Assembly (NCBI RefSeq): GCF_900177765.1
Contig: NZ_FXWI01000004.1
Span: forward strand, 248,001 to 312,000
Length of the DNA: 64,000 bases
DNA from: Agreia sp. VKM Ac-1783
Lineage (GTDB): Bacteria; Actinomycetota; Actinomycetes; Actinomycetales; Microbacteriaceae
Direction: 5' to 3'
Within the stretch, counting starts at the first letter, position 1, and each line of letters starts with the position of its first letter. Below are positions 53,256 through 62,708 of the stretch, piece after piece. The notes beneath the pieces are model-generated. The model had not been told where the DNA came from. It was given only the letters and a program-made list of their open reading frames with translations, and made no database searches. Position numbers and translations under genes: made by a program.

Positions 53256-53338
53256 GGCCTGGCTCCTTCTCGGGCGGTGAAGACCCAGTAGGAACTCTCC
53301 AGCAAGTTCTCTGCGCGGACCAGCGAACATATCTTCAT
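53216..53338 (-). CDS. Possible leader peptide upstream of the OCD-like gene
   Basis: 40-codon frame starting ATG with the strong ribosome binding site GGAGGG four to five bases before it, beginning MKICSLVRAE and ending RMRT just inside the downstream gene (overlap of 40 bases, different frame). A sister copy of the same GGAGGGCTCACATG signal lies 28 bases upstream and opens only the tetrapeptide MTLR. No family; translation is unproven, so it may instead be an attenuating upstream frame. Confidence 0.4.
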   Translation of the reverse strand: MKICSLVRAENLLESSYWVFTAREGARPCLPSFCIYRMRT

Positions 53339-53585
53339 GTGACCCTCCGTGTTTATCGAAGAGTCATGTGAGCCCTCCCTGTCCTTGCAGTTTTTCTAAT
53401 CAGAAACGCTCAGATTCTCTCGCTTGACCGCAGGTTGAGGCGCAGACAGACTACAACGATCGAAGGCCTGACGATGATCAACTATCGAAGGGTCCCGGAG
53501 ACCATTCGTTCCGGTCTGGTGAACTCTCGTTTGTTCAAACCCGATGCTCAACGACCGAGCATCTACTCTCTTTAGGAGTCAGCGC

Positions 53586-55097
53586 ATGCGTAGTAAAACG
53601 ATAACGGGGTCACTGGAAGAGGCCCCAAAAGTTGCAACACCGAATGATGGCTTACGCGGCAACCTAGGCATTCCGTCTCTGCTCTTTACTGTCATCGCCT
53701 TCAACGGCCCGATGATCGTCCTTCTGGGACTCGTGGCAGTGATCGTCTCCAGCGGCAATGGGCTCGCCGCGCCCTTGACCTTTCTGTTCGTAGGAAGCCT
53801 CGTTCTCGTCTTTGCGGTGGGCCTCAACGCGATGGCGACTCGAATGACACAACCAGGCGCGTTCTATACCTACGTCGTCGCTGGACTCGGACGACCCCTC
53901 GGGCTTGCCGCCGGCCTGCTCGCCATCCTCACTTACGTAACTCTTGGATCTGGCACATATGCATATTTTGCGGTCGGGATTCAAAAACTTGGTACCAGCC
54001 TGATTGGCTCCGAGATCGCCCCGTGGTGGGTATTCGCGTTGCTCGGGTGGGTACTTGTTACGGTGCTCAGTCTTTTCAATATTGAAATCTCAGCGAAGGT
54101 TCTTGGCGTGTTGTCGCTGGTGGAACTGGCGGTTGTACTGATCTGGAATGTGGCGGTCAACGTAAACGGCGGTCCTGAAAGTCGTACGTTCGATGCCGGC
54201 TCAGCCATATTTTCTGGATCACCAGCGCTCGCTCTAGTTTTCGCAGCTCTGTGCCTCACCGGTTTTGAATCTCTGCAGGTATTCCGGTCGGAGACCCGCA
54301 ATCCCTCCAAAACCGTCCCGCGTGCGACATACATCTCGGTGATCGGCCTGACTGTGTTGTACAGCCTCTGCGCTTACAGCTACATCATCGGGTTCGGTCC
54401 GAGCCAGGCTGTCGCCGCGGGGGCCGACCCCACTGCAGCCCTCCTGTCGAGCATCACGACCTATCTCAACTCGACCTTTGCCGACCTGGCCAATGTCTTG
54501 TTCGTGACAAGCACCTTTGCCTCTTGCCTTGCCATTCAGAATATCCTCGCCCGCTACGTCTTCGCCTTCGGCCGGGACGGTATATTGCCGGCACGGCTCG
54601 GGAAGGCCCACGCTAAGCAGGGCTCCCCGATGGCAGCAGCAGCGGTAGTCGGCGGTGTAGTTCTCCTTGTCTTCATTGCGCCAGCAATTGCGAACTTCAC
54701 CCCCTTGGCCACCTACGTCACTCTCAGCGGTATTGGAGCCTACGTATTGATCGGACTCTGGTTCCTTACCAGCATTTCGGTAATCGCGTACTTCTCTGTC
54801 CGGCGGGGCAGTGCGAGTGTATGGCGCGTGATCGTGGCACCGGCTGCCGCATGCCTCGGCCTCGGCACCGTCGTTGTCTTTGCCACAATCAACTTCGAGT
54901 CAATTGTGGGTCTTTCGGGGGAAGGTTCGATGCTGCTCCTGCTCGTCGTCGCCGTGGTCGCCGCTCTGGGGGTCGTTATCGCGTTGTGGCTCCGCCGTAA
55001 GCGGCCAGCGGTCTACCAAACGATCGGTAACCAGAAGTTGGCGACCGATGCTGCTGACGAAGCGCATCTCAATGAGCCATCGAGGGTGAACAACTGA
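53586..55097 (+). CDS. APC-superfamily amino acid/amine permease
   Basis: 503 residues, about twelve membrane segments. GIPSLLFTVIAFNGPMIVLLGLVAVIV is the N-terminal consensus region, and LTGFESLQVFRSETRNPSKTVPRATY is the APC motif after TM6. AGGAG sits seven bases before the ATG at 53586; a start at 53544 is possible. Presumably imports the substrate of the island. Codon use with more A/T third positions matches the island genes, not the left part of the window. Confidence 0.88.
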   Translation: MRSKTITGSLEEAPKVATPNDGLRGNLGIPSLLFTVIAFNGPMIVLLGLVAVIVSSGNGLAAPLTFLFVGSLVLVFAVGLNAMATRMTQPGAFYTYVVAGLGRPLGLAAGLLAILTYVTLGSGTYAYFAVGIQKLGTSLIGSEIAPWWVFALLGWVLVTVLSLFNIEISAKVLGVLSLVELAVVLIWNVAVNVNGGPESRTFDAGSAIFSGSPALALVFAALCLTGFESLQVFRSETRNPSKTVPRATYISVIGLTVLYSLCAYSYIIGFGPSQAVAAGADPTAALLSSITTYLNSTFADLANVLFVTSTFASCLAIQNILARYVFAFGRDGILPARLGKAHAKQGSPMAAAAVVGGVVLLVFIAPAIANFTPLATYVTLSGIGAYVLIGLWFLTSISVIAYFSVRRGSASVWRVIVAPAAACLGLGTVVVFATINFESIVGLSGEGSMLLLLVVAVVAALGVVIALWLRRKRPAVYQTIGNQKLATDAADEAHLNEPSRVNN

Positions 55098-55157
55098 CCC
55101 GGACGTTCGACGACAAACGCTAGCTCGCAGTAAAAATCAAGACGAAAGGCACTTTCA

Positions 55158-57011
55158 ATGACTAACCACGACGAAGAGTCAGCCTCAGCTATCGCGCTGA
55201 GCTGGCTCCACCGATTCGCGCAAGCAGTCCAGCAGACGGATGCCGCTCAACTCAATGACATCTTCGAAGAAAATGCCGGATGGCGCGACTTGATGGCCCT
55301 CACCGGAAATCTGCGCCAGGCTCACACGAAAGCAGAGATCATTGACCTACTTCTGGCTGTCGCTCCAGATATGAAGCCTCAGGCATTTCGTCTCGACGAC
55401 GAACGCCCCGGTCCCAGCCGAACTGCGACGACTCCGCCTCAAATCGAGCTTTTCTTTGAATTCGATATCGAGCTCGGACATGTGCGAGCTCTTGCTTATC
55501 TGACCGAGGCAGGCCATGCGGTTACGCTCATGACCCAGCTCACCGAGCTTGCCGAAGTGACACCAGTCTGGCCAAAAGTCGGCCGTTTCGATGACGAACA
55601 CCCCGCTACTCGCTGGCGCGATCACATTGCACAAAAGGCTGCCTTCGTCGATGACGATCCAGAGGTACTGATCGTCGGAGGCGGACAGTTCGGGGTCATG
55701 ACAGCTGCTCACCTTGCGCGGCAAGGTATTGAGGCGCTTGTCATCGACAGGCTCCCCCGGGTAGGTGACGTCTGGCGCACCCGCTACGAGGCTCTCCAAC
55801 TCCACCAGCCCTATGGCGTCGTGCAGTTCCCATTTTTGAAGTTCCCGGAAAACTTTCCCGAGTACATCCCGAAGGACAAGTTTGCGGATTGGTTTGAAAT
55901 TTACGTGCGCGCGCTGGACCTGAATTTTTGGACCTCCACGACGTTCGAGACCGCGGACTACGATGACGTCGACGAAGTCTGGAACGTTTCGCTGAAGGTT
56001 TCCGACGGCACGTCGAGAACGATGCGGCCAAAGCATCTTGTCCTCGCAGCCGGTGGCCTCAGCGTTCCGGAATGGCCAGATCTGCCTGGACTGAATGACT
56101 TTCAGGGGAGCATTACTCATGCGAGTCAGTATGTGGATGCCACTCCGCACACCGACAAGAACGTCCTGATCGTCGGTGTGGGAACTACGGCGCACGATAT
56201 CGCCCTCGACGTCACTGCCGCGGGAGGACATGCGACGCTGCTTCAGCGCAGTCCGTTGATCGTCGTTGATCTTCCGACCGCAAACAAAATGTATGGAGAC
56301 TTCGTCGACCGATCCGTTTCGACCGACCTCGTGGACGCACGTTTCTTGGCGGGAGCGGTATACCCGCAGCTTCGAGAAGGCTTTCTCGCCTTCCAAAGAA
56401 CTGTCGCCGATGTCGAGGACGCTGAACTGCGGGCGGGTCTCGAGCGTGCCGGAATGCGACTCTGGGCTGGGCAAGATGACACCGGTTTCTACTACTCATT
56501 CTTGCGGTCGCTAGGCGGTTTCTACATCAACGTTGGGGCTTCAGATGCCATCATCCGCGGAGACATCTCCATCCTCCAAAGCGAAGATCTATTGCAGTTC
56601 AACGAAAGCGGAGTCAGCCTCCACGACGGAACCACCAGGAAGTTCGATGCCGTAGTCTTCGCCACCGGTAGCCAGCCACCGATTGTGGGCGTCGCGCAAC
56701 TTCTGGGAGATCATGTCGCAGAGAAACTCGGAGACGTCTGGGGTTTCGATTCTGATGGCGAGATGAGGAACGTGTGCAAACCGACCGCTCAACGAGGGTT
56801 GTGGATCCTCATGGGAAGCCTTCCGATGGCCCGCTGGCATTCGCCGCTTGTCGCGATGCGCATCGCAGCCGAGCTTCGTGGTCTTATTCCCGCCGCATTC
56901 CAGGACCCGGACCACATTACCTGGCATCGACCATTCAACATTGTTGCCGCTGACAGCGGCAGACTTATTGCAGACGCACCCACACCCGCCACACTCACAG
57001 TAGGAGCTTAA
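55158..57011 (+). CDS. Flavin-containing monooxygenase with N-terminal NTF2-like domain
   Basis: 617 residues. Residues ~1-150 resemble a SnoaL/NTF2-like domain (WLHRFAQAVQQTDAAQLNDIFEENAGW). Then FAD site LIVGGGQFGVMTAAHLARQG, FMO motif FQGSITHASQY (FxGxxxHxxxY) and NADPH site VLIVGVGTTAHDIALDV. The motif is of the FMO/YUCCA kind rather than a classical Baeyer-Villiger enzyme. AAAGG eight bases before the ATG. Likely hydroxylates N or S of an amine or inserts oxygen into a carbonyl compound; with the permease, SDR and dehydrogenase it forms a plus-strand operon. Confidence 0.85.
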   Translation: MTNHDEESASAIALSWLHRFAQAVQQTDAAQLNDIFEENAGWRDLMALTGNLRQAHTKAEIIDLLLAVAPDMKPQAFRLDDERPGPSRTATTPPQIELFFEFDIELGHVRALAYLTEAGHAVTLMTQLTELAEVTPVWPKVGRFDDEHPATRWRDHIAQKAAFVDDDPEVLIVGGGQFGVMTAAHLARQGIEALVIDRLPRVGDVWRTRYEALQLHQPYGVVQFPFLKFPENFPEYIPKDKFADWFEIYVRALDLNFWTSTTFETADYDDVDEVWNVSLKVSDGTSRTMRPKHLVLAAGGLSVPEWPDLPGLNDFQGSITHASQYVDATPHTDKNVLIVGVGTTAHDIALDVTAAGGHATLLQRSPLIVVDLPTANKMYGDFVDRSVSTDLVDARFLAGAVYPQLREGFLAFQRTVADVEDAELRAGLERAGMRLWAGQDDTGFYYSFLRSLGGFYINVGASDAIIRGDISILQSEDLLQFNESGVSLHDGTTRKFDAVVFATGSQPPIVGVAQLLGDHVAEKLGDVWGFDSDGEMRNVCKPTAQRGLWILMGSLPMARWHSPLVAMRIAAELRGLIPAAFQDPDHITWHRPFNIVAADSGRLIADAPTPATLTVGA

Positions 57012-57017
57012 GAACCC

Positions 57018-57755
57018 ATGCGTATGAAAGACAAAACGATCATTGTTACCGGCGCGGGTAGCGGAATGGGTGCCGCTCACGCCAGTCGATTGCACCGTGA
57101 AGGGGCGAACGTCGTACTGACCGATATCAATGCCGAGCGTGGCGAAAAGAATGCCCAAGCGCTAGGCGAGCGTGCACATTTTGTCCATCACGACGTGAGT
57201 AACGAGGACGGGTGGGCCCGAGTTATCGACGAGGCGGAGGAGGTCTTCGGGACTGTCAACGGCCTGGTGAACAACGCAGGAATCAATTTGGAAAGACCGA
57301 TCGATGATTTTTCTGTTGCCGACTATCAGAAGGTAATTAGTGTAAATCAGATCGGTGTCTTCCTGGGCCTGCGAGCGGTACATCCCGCTCTCGTTCGCGC
57401 GGGTGGTGGAGGAATTGTCAATGTCAGTTCAACCGCCGGCATGTTTGGAATGGCGGAGGGAATCGCTTACTGCGCATCAAAAGCTGCAGTTCTTGGGATG
57501 AACCGAGTTGCCGCCGTTGAATTCGCAGCGGACAACATTCTCGTCAATGCAATCTGCCCCGGGTTCATCGAAACGGAAATGGACGCAGGCATAGCGCCCG
57601 ACGTCCTTGAGCACTATGTCGGCAAAACCCCACTCGCCCGACGAGGACAGCCCGAAGAAGTATCGGCTCTGATCCTCTACCTGCTTTCGTCCGACAACAC
57701 TTTCACGACCGGGGAAGAATTCATCATCGATGGTGGAATGAGCAAGCTGTATTAA
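57018..57755 (+). CDS. Short-chain dehydrogenase/reductase of the island operon
   Basis: 245 residues, classical SDR: TGAGSGMGAAHA, NNAGIN, catalytic Ser in NVSSTAGM and YCASK, with the Gly-rich C-terminal ending GEEFIIDGG. Resembles 3-oxoacyl-ACP reductase/glucose dehydrogenase-type members. Six bases after the monooxygenase gene; likely oxidises or reduces a carbonyl in the same catabolic route. Confidence 0.9.
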   Translation: MRMKDKTIIVTGAGSGMGAAHASRLHREGANVVLTDINAERGEKNAQALGERAHFVHHDVSNEDGWARVIDEAEEVFGTVNGLVNNAGINLERPIDDFSVADYQKVISVNQIGVFLGLRAVHPALVRAGGGGIVNVSSTAGMFGMAEGIAYCASKAAVLGMNRVAAVEFAADNILVNAICPGFIETEMDAGIAPDVLEHYVGKTPLARRGQPEEVSALILYLLSSDNTFTTGEEFIIDGGMSKLY

Positions 57756-58057
57756 GGACCAACGCCTACAAGGCGCTCGTGTCGATTTTGATGCTGCACA
57801 GGGTCGTGGTGCGAGCGAATCGCGTGCACCACGGCCCATTGTCGCTTCAATGTAACCAAGCCCTCAAGGACGTGCACGCACAGCTCGCCTACACAGTTGA
57901 GCCCCAAGGCTCGTCGAGAACTCAACGTATGCATTCCCCTTCGCCGACCAAGCCTCTCGGTTGAGTCTGAACGAGGTCGAATCACGACTCGACGAACGCA
58001 TGCTGGCCGGTTGTACCCGTGATTCGCCCCATATCGGACAGACGAAGGACAAACAAT
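57756..58057. other. Spacer within the island operon, no gene seen
   Basis: 302 bases between the SDR and the first aldehyde dehydrogenase. No convincing frame on either strand. It contains one small stem-loop, CGTGGTGC (57805-57812) / GCACCACG (57826-57833). A GAAGGA ribosome binding site for the dehydrogenase lies at its end. Confidence 0.5.
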
Positions 58058-59524
58058 ATGACCGCCGCCAGAGAAACAGATCTCCTCGCAGGCATCCCCA
58101 AGCGCCTATTTATTGACGGCGACTGGATTGCTGGCGAAAACAACAAGACCCTCAATGTCTACGATCCCGCGACAGGTGACGTCATTGCGGAGATCGCTGA
58201 TGCGAGTCCTGCGGACGGCATGCGGGCCCTTGACGCCGCAGTAGCGGCCCAAGAATCATGGGCAGCGACCGCCCCTCGTGTACGAGGAGAAATCCTCCGC
58301 CGCGCCTTCGACTTGCTTCAGGAGCGAAAAGAGGACGCTGCACTGCTCATGACTTTGGAGATGGGCAAGCCAATCGTTGAGGCGCGAGGAGAGGTCGCAT
58401 ATGGCGGCGAGTTCTTGCGCTGGTACAGCGAAGAGGCTGTCCGCATCTCAGGTCGTTTCGGAGAAAATCCTGAAGGCACGGGGCGCATGGTCGTGTCGCA
58501 ACGTCCGGTAGGCCCGAGCTACCTCATCACGCCCTGGAATTTCCCGCTCGCAATGGCCACCCGCAAGATCGCTCCGGCTCTTGCCGCCGGTTGCACTGCC
58601 GTGATCAAACCAGCCGCACTCACACCGCTAACGACACTGTTCGTCGCGGGACTGCTCGAGGAAGCTGGACTACCTCGAGGTGTACTCAACGTCATCACCA
58701 CCTCCACCACGAGCACCGTCTCCGGCCCAATCATCGCTGATCCGCGACTACGGAAGCTTTCCTTTACCGGTTCCACACCGGTCGGCCGCGAACTCATCAG
58801 GCAGGCTGCGCAGAATATACTCCGCACCTCGATGGAACTCGGCGGGAACGCACCCTTCATTGTTTTCGATGACGCAAACGTCGATAAGGCCGTGGACGGC
58901 GCGCTGGCTGCGAAATTCCGCAACATGGGCCAAGCCTGCACCGCCGCAAACCGATTCATCGTGCACTCCTCTGTTGCTGAAGAGTTCGCCTCCAAGCTCT
59001 CCGCCCGCGTACGAGCAATGCATGTCGGCCGCGGTACCGAGGACGGCGTCAATATCGGCCCGCTGATCTCCGACAAAGCAGTAGATAAGGTCGACGAGCT
59101 AGTACGAGATGCTATTTCACGAGGCGCAAAACTCGTCGCTGGTGGGCACAGGATTGCTGGCCCAGGTGCCTTCTACGAACCGACGGTGATAACGGGGGTC
59201 CCACTGGAAAGTGAGATCTTGCGAGACGAAATCTTCGGACCAGTCGTCGTCGTCGTCGAATTTATTGACGAAGCAGAGGCAGTGCACTTAGCGAACGACA
59301 CTGAATATGGACTTGTCGCGTACGTATTCACCGAATCGCTTGCGCGAGGCAATCGGATGATTGACCAACTCGATACGGGCATGATGGGCTTGAACGTCGG
59401 CGTGATCTCTAATGCCGCTGCCCCTTTCGGTGGCGTCAAGCAATCGGGAATCGGACGCGAGGGCGGCACCGAAGGTATTCACGAATACCTCTCTACGAAA
59501 TACACCCTCCTCCCCAACCAATGA
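58058..59524 (+). CDS. NAD(P)-dependent aldehyde dehydrogenase (succinate-semialdehyde-type)
   Basis: 488 residues. Conserved: Asn in ITPWNFPLAMATRKIAPALAAG, catalytic Glu in MELGGNAPFIVF, catalytic Cys in MGQACTAANRF, and FGGVKQSGIGREGG at the C-terminus. Closest in pattern to GabD-like succinate-semialdehyde dehydrogenases. Oxidises the aldehyde from an amine- or alcohol-oxidising step. Followed by about 150 bases with no gene, then a converging minus-strand run of island genes. Confidence 0.9.
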   Translation: MTAARETDLLAGIPKRLFIDGDWIAGENNKTLNVYDPATGDVIAEIADASPADGMRALDAAVAAQESWAATAPRVRGEILRRAFDLLQERKEDAALLMTLEMGKPIVEARGEVAYGGEFLRWYSEEAVRISGRFGENPEGTGRMVVSQRPVGPSYLITPWNFPLAMATRKIAPALAAGCTAVIKPAALTPLTTLFVAGLLEEAGLPRGVLNVITTSTTSTVSGPIIADPRLRKLSFTGSTPVGRELIRQAAQNILRTSMELGGNAPFIVFDDANVDKAVDGALAAKFRNMGQACTAANRFIVHSSVAEEFASKLSARVRAMHVGRGTEDGVNIGPLISDKAVDKVDELVRDAISRGAKLVAGGHRIAGPGAFYEPTVITGVPLESEILRDEIFGPVVVVVEFIDEAEAVHLANDTEYGLVAYVFTESLARGNRMIDQLDTGMMGLNVGVISNAAAPFGGVKQSGIGREGGTEGIHEYLSTKYTLLPNQ

Positions 59525-59676
59525 CACCCTGAAAAGGGAATCAGTAGTATTCCTGAGATGCCCTCATCGGGTGACACGTTGTCGGTCTCGGGATCACCGA
59601 GTGACTCGGCGGCTATTTCGTGTGAGCCTGATGAGCGCCCACCTGCGGTTCGATCGCTCGAGGGCTCTTCTGACTT

Positions 59677-59853
59677 TTACATGGCAAGCCTGCCAGCCTT
59701 GGTGTGCTCCACGACGCGCAGACCGCGCCAGAACATAAACTCAGCAGTTGCAACACCAAGCAGAGGAACAGAAACTAGCCACCCGGGCCCGGCCGCCGGC
59801 ACAAGAAACCTCCACGCCGAGAAGCCCAGAGCGGCAACGAATACAACGCACCG
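59677..59853 (-). pseudogene. Probable frameshifted or start-less small membrane protein
   Basis: Open frame of 58 codons with no start codon at its beginning; first possible GTG at 59802. Translated it gives two credible membrane segments, CVVFVAALGFSAWRFLVPAA and GWLVSVPLLGVATAEFMFW, then RGLRVVEHTKAGRLAM and a stop. A GTG overlapping the stop of the FAD oxidoreductase gene (59861) opens a different frame that ends after 30 codons. One base shift would join the two into a roughly 65-residue membrane protein, so either a frameshift mutation or a sequencing error is possible. Confidence 0.4.
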
Positions 59854-59860
59854 TCAATCG

Positions 59861-61252
59861 TCACCCGCGTCGCGCCAGCTTGTCAGCGAGCAGCGCTAGC
59901 GATGACGTCTTAGCGCCTCCGCGACGCGCCTCCACGCCGTCAGCGACGCCGTAAATTGCATAAAGCGCATTTGCCCCAAGCCACCGCAGCGGTTCAGGCT
60001 CCCATTTAGCGGGAAGTTGCCGGACCCATGGTGATCTGCTCAGTGATGTCCGTCGATCAAGCACAATATCGGCCGCAATTTTGCCCGCTAGGTACGCTGC
60101 CGTAACACCCGAGCCTGCGTAGCCTCCAACGCGAAGAATCTTTGCGTTTTCATCGACTGCGATGGTGGGTGACCAATCGCGGTGCACACCGAGGATGCCG
60201 CTCCAGGCATGAGCCGGTTTGGCAGCGATCTCAGGGAATAGATCGTGCACAACCTTGAGAAGTGCCTGCACGGTTCCCTCATCGAGCTTGCCCGAAGGGT
60301 CGAATGAACTGGCAAATTGGTATGGCTTCCCTCGACCGCCCAACGCGATTCGCCGGTCGACCGTGGGCCGCGCGTAGAAGTATGTATGGGCACTTCCCGA
60401 GGCCCCTGCATGCCCGCCCCATCCGATACTCTCCCACTCCCGCGGAGTAAGGGGCTCTGTGACGAGCAATGAGCTGTTCAGCGGCAGCATTGCGCGTCGC
60501 TGGCCGCGCTCACGCGCCGTGTAGCCCTCGGTGGCAACGACGATCCATCGGGCTCTTATCGTGTGCCGGCCAACTCGAAGCTGGCCAGGACCAATCTCGC
60601 TAGCGCGCGCTGGAGCGCGCAGCACTACACCAGCAGAGATGGCGAGCATCATCAGCTCGCACATCATTCGCGCAGGATCAACGGTGTAGCCGTGTTGCGA
60701 ATAGATGGCCCCGGTCGTGTGACTGATTCGCACGTGCTCTTCCGCCTCGGTGGCGGACAGGAGCCTGAGGTCTTTTTCTGCGACCCCCCACGACCTGCTT
60801 TTTTCTACGTAATGTTCTATTCGCGCTTGCTCGCTGTCGCTTCGTGCGACCTGTAGCCACCCGCCTTTACGAGCGTTGATCCGCTCGCGACCAAGCAGGT
60901 CAACGATTTCGTCGATGCCCGAACGTAGCTGGTCGTCGACCTCCATGACGGCGTGCCGTCCCCCAGGTCCTTTCGCTAACTGGGACCTGATGCCCACCGT
61001 TTTTGCCGACAGCCAGCCGCCGTTGCGGCCCGATGCGCCGTACCCAAAGCTCTCCGCTTCGTAGACATGGACGGACAGCTTAGGGTCGGCGGTCTTTAAC
61101 GCCCACGCGGTCCACAAGCCGGTCAATCCACCGCCGACTATTGCGACATCGCATTCTTCATCGTTCTCAACGCCATCGACGTCGGGCCATTCGATGTCGG
61201 CCTGATTGAGCCAATAGCCGCGCTTTCCGTTCTCCATAGCAGTGTCACCCAT
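59861..61252 (-). CDS. FAD-dependent amine/amino acid oxidase, PuuB/DAO-like
   Basis: 463 residues. FAD dinucleotide motif DVAIVGGGLTGLWTAWALK with the following ESFGYGASGRNGGWLSA typical of PuuB/gamma-glutamylputrescine oxidase-like enzymes, and the C-terminal FAD motif VGGYAGSGVTAAYLAGKIAADIV. GAGG about eight bases before the ATG at 61252. Converts an amine into an aldehyde, supplying the adjacent aldehyde dehydrogenases. Third gene of the minus-strand run enolase-like, aldehyde dehydrogenase, oxidase. Confidence 0.9.
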   Translation of the reverse strand: MGDTAMENGKRGYWLNQADIEWPDVDGVENDEECDVAIVGGGLTGLWTAWALKTADPKLSVHVYEAESFGYGASGRNGGWLSAKTVGIRSQLAKGPGGRHAVMEVDDQLRSGIDEIVDLLGRERINARKGGWLQVARSDSEQARIEHYVEKSRSWGVAEKDLRLLSATEAEEHVRISHTTGAIYSQHGYTVDPARMMCELMMLAISAGVVLRAPARASEIGPGQLRVGRHTIRARWIVVATEGYTARERGQRRAMLPLNSSLLVTEPLTPREWESIGWGGHAGASGSAHTYFYARPTVDRRIALGGRGKPYQFASSFDPSGKLDEGTVQALLKVVHDLFPEIAAKPAHAWSGILGVHRDWSPTIAVDENAKILRVGGYAGSGVTAAYLAGKIAADIVLDRRTSLSRSPWVRQLPAKWEPEPLRWLGANALYAIYGVADGVEARRGGAKTSSLALLADKLARRG

Positions 61253-61262
61253 GTTTCTGACC

Positions 61263-62654
61263 TCAGTTCTTGATGTAAAACAGGCGCTTATTCGCAAATT
61301 CGTCCATACCCAATACACCGAGCTCTCGCCCGAACCCGCTCCGCTTGACACCGCCGAACGGAATGTTGGCTCCTTCGCCACCCGGGGTATTGACGTTCGC
61401 CATGCCAACCTCAAGACGTTCCGCAACTTTTTGTGCGCGTTCTACCTGAGTGCTGAAAACAGCACCGCCCAAGCCATAGACAGAATCATTAGCTAGACGC
61501 ACTGCCTCGTCGTCGTCGTGCACCCTGTACACGACGGCGACCGGACCGAAGAGCTCTTCGTCATACGCGCGCATGCCTGGAACTACTCCTGTTAGTACGG
61601 CGGGCGCGAAGTACGCCGTGGGCTCTGGCCCGAGTGTGCCGCCCGCGTGGAGAGTCGCGCCCTTGTCGACTGCGTCCTCTACCTGGGCTCTCAGACCCTC
61701 AGCCGCCGCACGAGACGACAGCGGGGCATAGCGGCCGTCGGTCCAGTTTGCAGGATCGCCGGGAGCGATGTTGATCGCAAGTTCAGTGAGGCGTTCGACG
61801 AACGAATCGTAGATACCATCCATCACTATGAGGCGCTTATTCGAGTTGCAGGCCTGACCGGTATTTGCAAGGCGTGTGCGCCAGGCCTTTCGTGCGCTCA
61901 CGTCGACATCATCAGTGTCAAGGACGATGTAGGGGTCGGAACCACCCAGCTCCAGCACGCACTTCTTCAGATGTTTCCCAGCCGTCTCACCGACTGCCGA
62001 ACCGGCCCGCTCCGAACCGGTCAGCGATACACCCTGAACACGTGGGTCCGCAATAATGGTCGCGATCTGCTCCCGGCTGGCAAAGACGTTCTGATAGACG
62101 CCCTCGGGAACGCCGGCGTCCGTCATCAGTCGCGCGATCGCCAGTGCTGAAAGGGGGACCGAATTTGCATGCTTGAGGAGCATAGTGTTTCCGAGCATCA
62201 GGTTCGGCGCTACGAAGCGCGCGACTTGATAGAAGGGATAGTTCCAGGGCATGATTCCGAGTAACAGCCCGATCGGACGCCGCTGGATCACAGCTTCGGC
62301 GTTTGCTGCTTCAAGCGGTTCTCCCTCGATAAGGGCGGGGCCGCGATCTGCGTAGAAGTCGAAGATCTCGCCGCAGAACTCTGCCTCCCCTTTCGCTTCG
62401 ATCCGCGGCTTCCCCATTTCGGAAGTGGCAATTGCAGCCAACTCCTCGGCGCGCTCCGCAAACAACACCCCGACACGGCGCACGATACGAGCCCGAACCT
62501 CAACGGAAGTTGATCGCCAGCTTTGGTAGGCCGACTCGCCGCGTTCGATAGCGTCAGTCAATTCGGAATCGTTGATTCCCGCGAACTCCGCTTGAATCTC
62601 TCCTGTGGTGGGATTCACGGAACGGTAAGTCGGTGTTCCATCAGTCGTTATCAT
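61263..62654 (-). CDS. Aldehyde dehydrogenase (second of the island)
   Basis: 463 residues. Catalytic Asn in GIMPWNYPFYQVARF, Glu in VLELGGSDPYIVLD, Cys in NTGQACNSNKR, and the C-terminal IPFGGVKRSGFGRELG. Of the succinate-semialdehyde dehydrogenase-like group and shorter than the plus-strand dehydrogenase. It stands between the oxidase and the enolase-like gene with 10- and 54-base gaps, so these three genes are probably one operon. Confidence 0.9.
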   Translation of the reverse strand: MITTDGTPTYRSVNPTTGEIQAEFAGINDSELTDAIERGESAYQSWRSTSVEVRARIVRRVGVLFAERAEELAAIATSEMGKPRIEAKGEAEFCGEIFDFYADRGPALIEGEPLEAANAEAVIQRRPIGLLLGIMPWNYPFYQVARFVAPNLMLGNTMLLKHANSVPLSALAIARLMTDAGVPEGVYQNVFASREQIATIIADPRVQGVSLTGSERAGSAVGETAGKHLKKCVLELGGSDPYIVLDTDDVDVSARKAWRTRLANTGQACNSNKRLIVMDGIYDSFVERLTELAINIAPGDPANWTDGRYAPLSSRAAAEGLRAQVEDAVDKGATLHAGGTLGPEPTAYFAPAVLTGVVPGMRAYDEELFGPVAVVYRVHDDDEAVRLANDSVYGLGGAVFSTQVERAQKVAERLEVGMANVNTPGGEGANIPFGGVKRSGFGRELGVLGMDEFANKRLFYIKN

Positions 62655-62708
62655 CGTGTGTCCTACTCAATCGGATCTTGCTTCGGGGCTGTGCGATTTC
62701 ATGTGTTT

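Noticed and set aside
59525-59900. Plus-strand frames after the first aldehyde dehydrogenase
   Set aside because: Low-complexity translations without motifs or ribosome binding site; the minus strand carries the more plausible membrane-protein fragment.
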